A DNA stretch of 64,000 nucleotides from assembly GCA_049724395.1 (NCBI GenBank), contig JAUGWO010000015.1, positions 90,567 through 154,566 of the forward strand. Direction: 5' to 3'. Below are positions 58,672-64,000 of the stretch, piece by piece. How positions within the stretch are numbered: position 1 is the first letter of the stretch; each line of letters opens with the position of its first letter. The notes beneath the pieces were generated by a model, which was not told the DNA's origin, did no database searches, and was given only the letters and a program-made list of their open reading frames with translations. The position numbers and the translations under genes were made by a program. The stretch comes from Spongospora subterranea f. sp. subterranea. Lineage: Eukaryota; Endomyxa: Phytomyxea; Phytomyxea; Plasmodiophorida.

Positions 58672-60225
58672 TTGTGGCCATCGGAGAAAGACCTCATTAT
58701 TACCTGTGGCTGTCATGCAAACGCGCCATTGTTGCGTCGCATCCTTGCAACACAATTTCCCGAGAGGCACTACGACAGCCATTTTATTCAGCGTATGATC
58801 AAGAAAAGCAAGATAGCTAATTTTGGTTCCGATCCAGACGGCATGAAAGATTTCTTCGCCTTCGGGACAGATATCTCTAATTCAGGAGGAATTCTCCAGC
58901 TGGAATTCGAAGATGACCTGCGCATCAACGGTGCCATTGTTCAAACTACAGCAATGGAGAAATATTGTCGGTCTGTTTCAGATCTCACTCTTCAGGATGG
59001 TACCTTTAACATCAGTGTATATTCACTGATTTTGTTGGGTTTCTCATAATTTGACTGTTTTGGCAAAACGGTCATAGGTGGTATCGGGTTTGCTCCATCC
59101 GAGAATTCTAGGAGCGTGATAAAGGCCTAACAAACTTTTTATCAGAATTTCACTGGAGCTTCGGTTTTGATGACTGATAAAGCTTCGGCTTTTGAGACAG
59201 CTGCTGGTGAACTGCGATTGCGCCATCTGCTCTGTACAAAACATTTTCAGAAATCTATCCTCCATTGTCACCGTGGAATGAATTCCAAGTTCCGCAATAC
59301 CGTCATGAGAGATTGCCACTCTCTTCTTTCTACAGATTTTTATTCGGAGGTGTCGTTTTTGGATTTTTCAACACATTCTATGCCTGGTTATGGTGATGCT
59401 CTCCGGTTTCTTGATTCCGTTATGGTCAAGAAGGAGAAAGTTTGTGCGACCTTCACGTCCAAATGTTTCACTGCAGGACATGTAGGACACAACGGGCCGA
59501 GTCCATTAATGCAAGGATCAAAGACTCTGGTCTCAACAAAGCGCATATAGCGAAGTTCAATTTGAACCAGCTAACCAGGCATGCCATTTCTCTGACAAAG
59601 AGGCAAGACCTGTGTTCATTGCGCGAAATTCAATTGTTGATACGTGAGGGCCGGAAATGGAGTCGCTACGTCAACGATCGATGGAAGGCACAAAACCTCC
59701 TGGTCAGCGAGTATGAAGGAAACCTTAGGAGCGTTTCAAAGCGTTGTGACAACTCGGATCCACACTCCGTCACCATGTTAACTGGCCAAGATGCTTTTCC
59801 GCTGTGTAGTTGTGCCTATCTTTGCAGTTGCCAGATTCCTGTGTGTTGGAATCTGTGCAGTGTTTCACAGAGTAGCGCTGCCTCTTTTCGACATTGCTAC
59901 TTTAGCTGGACGATGGCATCTGGTTAAACCACCCATTATACGAGCCATAGTGTGTGTGTGATCGATCCCATACAAGTCCTATGGCTTTTCCAGGGAAAAG
60001 CTCTACAATGAAGGTGAGAAACATGATCGCTGTGAGTTGTGTCATCCAGTGTGTGCTGTTGAAAGTGAGCACCGATTGCTTGTACGTTTTCCATTGGTGG
60101 AAAAGGTTGCCGCCAAACATGCCGGTCATTATCCCGAACGGAGGCAGCAACTGAGACGACCGCCTCTCAGCAGCAACATAAGGACACAAATTGAGAGCGT
60201 ACTCACCCCTTTGAGTGCTCAGTAG
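58672..60225 (+). CDS. MULE-type transposase with SWIM-like finger, element 1
   Basis: N-terminal part MWPSEKDLIITCGCHANAPL. The DDE core runs over spliced or shifted frames: SDLTLQDGTFNISVYSLIL (first Asp), AFGLS-type linker, MTDKASAFETAAGELRLRHL with CTKHFQKSI (second Asp and C/H), and RAESINARIKDSGLNKAHIA (catalytic Glu). Near the end CSCAYLCSCQIPVCWNLCSV is a SWIM-like Cys cluster in which the expected CxH is replaced by C-W-N. A further basic, Cys/His-containing segment (60037-60225, CHPVCAVESEHRLLVRFPLV) may be the true C-terminus. Frames at about 59070, 59450 and 59930 do not join simply, so the gene is either intron-bearing or decayed. Confidence 0.65.
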
Positions 60226-60634
60226 GTTGATGTCCACTGCTTGAAGAAGCGGGAAGTGTGTTGGAATGCACGATCCCAAGGCGAGAGAGGGATTGCTCGT
60301 ATAATGGGTGGTTAACCAGATGCCATCGTCCAGCTAAAGTAGCAATGTCGAAAAGAGGCAGCGCTACTCTGTGAAACACTGCACAGATTCCAACACACAG
60401 GAATCTGGCAACTGCAAAGATAGGCACAACTACACAGCGGAAAAGCATCTTGGCCAGTTAACATGGTGACGGAGTGTGGATCCGAGCTGTCACAACGCTT
60501 TGAAACGCTCACTCCAAAGGTTTCCGACAAGTACGGATTCATAATCGCTGGCCAGGAGGTTTTGTGCCTTCCATTGATCGTTGACGTAGCGACTCCATTT
60601 CCGGCCCTCACGTATCAACAATTGAATTTCGCGC
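59621..60634. repeat. Fold-back: inverted copy of the 3' coding end of MULE element 1
   Basis: The left arm 59621-59945 (within the transposase C-terminus) is repeated inverted at 60295-60634, around a roughly 350-bp loop. Both arms read CSCAYLCSCQIPVCWNLCSV. About 230 bp are nearly identical, while a stretch near 60500-60560 is different in length and sequence (left YEGNLRSV region). The arms are therefore true diverged copies and not a sequencing fold-back. Confidence 0.85.
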
Positions 60635-61217
60635 CTCCCCAGAGTTGGATCATGACAGTATCCCCCTGTTTAGGAGTAGACCACCATGACCTCCAGCCCG
60701 ACTCTGACTTCCGTCATTATTTGCGTTCGCAGTTTATATTTGTTGCGGACGCAGTTTGGAAACCATGCAGGTGCCGCGAAAAGTGCCACTTTGAGGAGGG
60801 GGCGTGTGACGGTGATCACTTTTGAACATTTTGATCATTCACTGTGGTGGCGGTCCAGTCAGAATGTGCACGGTCAGCTGTCGAAAGCGGGTCCAATCAG
60901 AATGTGCGAGTAGAATCAACACTGTGCGCAGTCTCTTGTAAATACAGTTAAGTGTATATTGATCCTGTAATGTTAAGAGTCCGTATAGTGCAGCCTCTTC
61001 GATGAGAAAAAGAACTGGCCACCCTAATTTTGGTAAATATTACACCCACGGTAACCACCACAGTATGGATTATCACCAACCTGGAATTGGGTCTTCGGCA
61101 CCCAAATGAAAAAGTGCGCCAAGGAGTTGACGGCCACCCCAATACTGGATCAGAAACACCCAAGAGTGGGATTGCCTACAACCAAGATAGGTTCACCAAC
61201 AACCCCGCAATCAGATT
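60635..61217. other. Junction between two MULE elements
   Basis: Short frames only. From about 61050 it contains words such as GAATTGGGT and ACACCCAA that recur, inverted, at 63850-64000 (see findings) and may be subterminal repeats of element 2. Confidence 0.35.
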
Positions 61218-63469
61218 ATGGCTGACTCTACTAGTGAATCCGTCTCTGACAATGGCAATGATTGGTTTGCTGTAGAGATCGGCATTCCAGACGCATCTGC
61301 GTTGAAAGCAGTTAAAAAAGGCATGGCATCGCATAGTATTTTCAAATCCGACCTGGTGACATGTAATTTCGTCCACGAAGAAACTGACGATCTACGGTTA
61401 GTCGACTTGCACACAATGCGAAAAAGGTACGCGCGATGTACATCGTCACGTTGCTTTGCCGAAATCGTCGACCAAGATAACATGTTCTGTGGGGTAAAAT
61501 ATGCGATCAGCACATGCCAGATAGATGGAACGTCGGAAATCTTTCAGCAAGGGCTTCACCTTGCCGAAATGGAGGAAAATGATGCTCGCTCCCCGTGCAA
61601 GCCTAAGGCAATCGGATTCATTGGAGTTGTCGTTGAACTGGTGTTTATTAAGTTGAGTTTCAGGTTACAACGCCTATGAAAAGAAAAATCGCTTCACTTC
61701 TGCACGACGATCCCAGACGGACGCCGAAGTTATTACAAAAGCATCTTACCAGGTGCTGCAGGGCCCTGGAGTTTGGGGAAATTGAGAGGGTACCGATGCC
61801 AAGTTTGCAACAAATACAGAATGTTGTGAAAAGGATTCGGTTACAAGAAGGCCATACGAACACTACTGATGTGGTTCTAGCAAAAATTGTCAGCCTTAAA
61901 ATCGCTGACAACTGGGATACTCTGAATGATGACCAGCCTTTTGCGTTCGGCTATGGTGAGCGCGAAGGTCTAATCTCAATTGGCGTTGGGTCAGATGCAG
62001 ACCCGTTTCGGATATGTTAGGTTAGCTCTTTGGATTAAACACTGGATATTGATAGAATCTTGGCAGGTCTGACATGTAAAGGTCTACTCGGTGCCTTTGT
62101 TATGGTGAATGAACGGCACCCGGAGATCAAGGTTATTTGCCACATTGATACGACATTCAAAACGAACAGGAATGCGTACCCACTGTTTGTTGTTGGATAC
62201 TCGGATTTTTCCGGCAAATTTCATTTGCTAGCTTTAAGTCTCTGCTCCCAAAGGCGACAAGCCGATTGTGAATATGTTCTTCAATGCATCAAAACACTCT
62301 TTGACGAGCATTACAATTTCGACTTCAGTCCAGATTTCTTGATGGCTGACGCTGACGCTGCTCAATATAACGCGCTCAACAGTGTCTTGCCTGATTGCAC
62401 GTACCTAATGTGCTTCTTTCATGTGCTGAAGAATGTAAGACTTTGATATCTTATCACCCTTCTCAATTAACACTGTTCCAATCAGTGCTGGGATCGCCGA
62501 GATGGTATTCGTTACCCAGAATGGAAAGTCATCTCACATGATATCTACTCCATGCATTTGGCCGCCAGTGAGTTTGAATTCATTCAAACCTCCGACACGA
62601 TTCTAGCTCGCTGGTGCAGTGATACCAGTTCTCCTGCAGTCCAGCGGTTTGCTGCATATTTTGAGGATCAATGGCTGACAGAACGGTTTTCGAAGTGGTC
62701 TATTCACTGGACCGAGCAAGGACGGGCAACGACAAATAATCCCAATGAAGGTTTCAATGCCCGAATTAAAGAGGTAACCCGTACCAAAGCCTCAAATTAG
62801 TTTCTTCCATTAATGAATGAATAGTGTCTGGGTCGTCGCCGATTGCATATTTGTCCTTTAATTGATGAACTCGCCAAGTTGATAGAATCGGAGAGTGAAT
62901 GCGTCCGTACCTTCAACGTCATCCCTTTGGCATCAGAACGTCTCATTCAACGCTATAATAAGTTTAAAGCAAGCGGTTTGCTGAATGCACGTTCAGTTAA
63001 CGCAGAAGAGGTCTTAGTAATCCAAGCTGAGCATCCGGTGATCGATAACAACGGAGTTCAGGATGATTGTGACTTTCACGTTGTCCACAAAGATATTATT
63101 AATCATAATTATCTTCGGATGGAACGGCTACACATGCCACCCATTGGTTGGCTGATTGTCCTTGAACAACAGCAATGCTCCTGTCAATATTTTTCCAAGT
63201 TTGGGATATGCGTCCATGTTATCCATGCGTGCCAGCATGCGGGAAGACAAATACCTGGAATGCCAGCACCCGTGCAGCGTCTAGTTAACCGGTCTGCGAA
63301 CGTTCGCAGACGACACCGCGGTCGCGTTCACAGAAATATCAATGGTCGAGGACGAGGTCGGGGTAATCCCGTTCCCGGAAGAGCACCAATTGGTCACCGC
63401 CTTCGTCCTGGTCGAGCCGCTGGTCCAGGGAGGGGCAGATTGGCGGGCCCGGCCCTCGAGCTTGATTGA
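61218..63469 (+). CDS. MULE transposase with SWIM zinc finger and RG-rich tail, element 2
   Basis: Exons: MADSTSESVSDNGNDWFAVE..., then VTTPMKRKIASLLHDDPRRT (after a GTTGTC-type intron near 61630-61670), the catalytic part HIDTTFKTNRNAYPLFVVGY (first Asp), FLMADADAAQYNALNSVLPD (second Asp) with CFFHVLKNV, and NNPNEGFNARIKEVTRTKAS (catalytic Glu). The SWIM finger CSCQYFSKFGICVHVIHAC is canonical C-x-C...C-x-H. A Gly/Arg/Pro-rich tail (GRGRGRGNPVPGRAP, GPGRGRLAGPALELD) follows. All DDE and Zn residues are present, so it may be an intact, recently active Mutator-like transposase. The GRP-type tail is not common and suggests nucleic-acid binding. Introns resemble those of host genes. Confidence 0.8.
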
Positions 63470-63716
63470 TACATATAAATAAAATATGTGCTAAATATCC
63501 TTAAAATTTATAAATTATTATTCCCTTTTCGACGATGTTCGGTATCTGCGAACGTTCGCAGACCGGTTAACTAGACGCTGCACGGGTGCTGGCATTTCAG
63601 GTATTGGTCTTCCCGGCGCTGGCACGCATGGATAACATGGACGCATATCCCAAACTTGGAGAAATATTGACAGGAGCATTGCTGTTGTTCAAGGACAATC
63701 AGCCAACCAATGGGTG
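63139..63716. repeat. Fold-back: inverted copy of the SWIM-coding region of MULE element 2
   Basis: The left arm 63139-63311 (coding, includes the SWIM finger) is repeated inverted at 63545-63716 with only about five mismatches. The loop is about 230 bp and holds the RG-rich tail and stop codon. Each arm ends at its inner side in the perfect palindrome GTCTGCGAACGTTCGCAGAC (63292-63311; 18 bp of it at 63545-63562). Confidence 0.9.
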
Positions 63717-64000
63717 TTTCGCTAGCACAACATCAGTAGTGTTAACATGACCTTCTTGTCCGAATTCGTTTCACAACATTCCCGTTTCGACAATGTTCGG
63801 TAATGAATAATACGAAGGTGTGCAAAACGATTGGAAAAGCAGTAAACCTTGACATTAGGTGTCGATGACCCTATTCTGGTCGTTGGTGATCCAATTTCAG
63901 GTTGTGTAGAACTCATAAGAGGTTGGGTTGCCCAGAAATAACAGTGGTCGGGACCTAACTTTACGCATATTCTGGTTTGGGTGTTCATAACCCAATTCTT
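63717..64000. other. 3' flank of MULE element 2
   Basis: No gene. An 88-codon minus-strand frame (63722-63988) has no domain. The last 150 bp share words, inverted, with the 61050-61215 flank and could be the element's right subterminal region. Confidence 0.35.

Noticed and set aside
59621-63716. The fold-back arms as sequencing or amplification artefacts
   Set aside because: Arms differ by several substitutions in one case and by a length-changing patch in the other, so they are separate DNA copies. Long-read support would still be useful.
1-64000. tRNA, rRNA or CRISPR content
   Set aside because: I looked for T-loop-like GTTCGANNC words with flanking stems and for regularly spaced short repeats with unique spacers and saw none that held up. 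The tandem arrays have no unique spacers.

Overview
This is nuclear DNA of a compact, intron-rich eukaryote. Most genes are cut by GT-AG introns of about 40-70 bp, intergenic gaps are short, and convergent gene ends often lie 50-140 bp apart. A CFAP57 gene and a radial-spoke RSPH9 gene imply a stage with a motile cilium or flagellum. Together with the zoosporic-parasite look of the GCM/MULE-type transposons, this suggests a zoosporic protist. A plasmodiophorid-like rhizarian is my guess and is not proven by the sequence. I found no convincing tRNA, rRNA, CRISPR or organellar gene.

Layout. 1-1.0 kb: 3' end of a Slo/BK-type K+ channel. 1.0-1.8 kb: LRR protein. 1.93-3.07 kb: 52-bp satellite. 3.77-4.17 kb: second minisatellite. 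4.37-6.12 kb: DRG1-type GTPase (11 exons). 6.19-10.16 kb: CFAP57. 10.67-11.97 kb: LRR/FBXL-like protein. 12.3-15.4 kb: DENN protein. 15.48-17.9 kb: kinesin. 18.3-20.5 kb: mitochondrial PPR protein. 21.3-22.8 kb: SET methyltransferase. 23.7-25.3 kb: cyclin K/T-like. 25.4-27.6 kb: SMP lipid-transfer protein. 27.68-28.71 kb: TIR element carrying a GCM-like zinc-finger ORF. 29.4-30.5 kb: TruB. 30.6-31.4 kb: mitochondrial bL25. 32.6-33.0 kb: LYR protein. 33.7-34.5 kb: ATPase fragment and a TA-flanked MITE. 35.0-36.9 kb: adenylosuccinate lyase. 37.2-38.4 kb: coiled-coil PUB protein. 39.4-40.2 kb: AlkB-like dioxygenase. 40.5-42.2 kb: two inverted pogo-like transposase remnants. 42.55-44.13 kb: ER DnaJ. 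44.2-45.2 kb: eIF6. 45.9-47.0 kb: unknown protein. 47.4-52.4 kb: two tandem ammonium transporters. 53.0-55.0 kb: DEAD-box helicase. 55.1-56.2 kb: RSPH9. 57.3-64 kb: transposon-rich block with a DDE-like remnant and two MULE transposases, each followed by an inverted copy of its own 3' coding end.

The host genes are unlinked housekeeping functions (translation and ribosome biogenesis, purine synthesis, RNA modification, vesicle traffic, lipid transfer, cilium). The novelty lies in the repeats and in the fold-back architecture of several DNA transposons. Exon joins were read by eye from reading frame and splice consensus, so individual junctions may be off.
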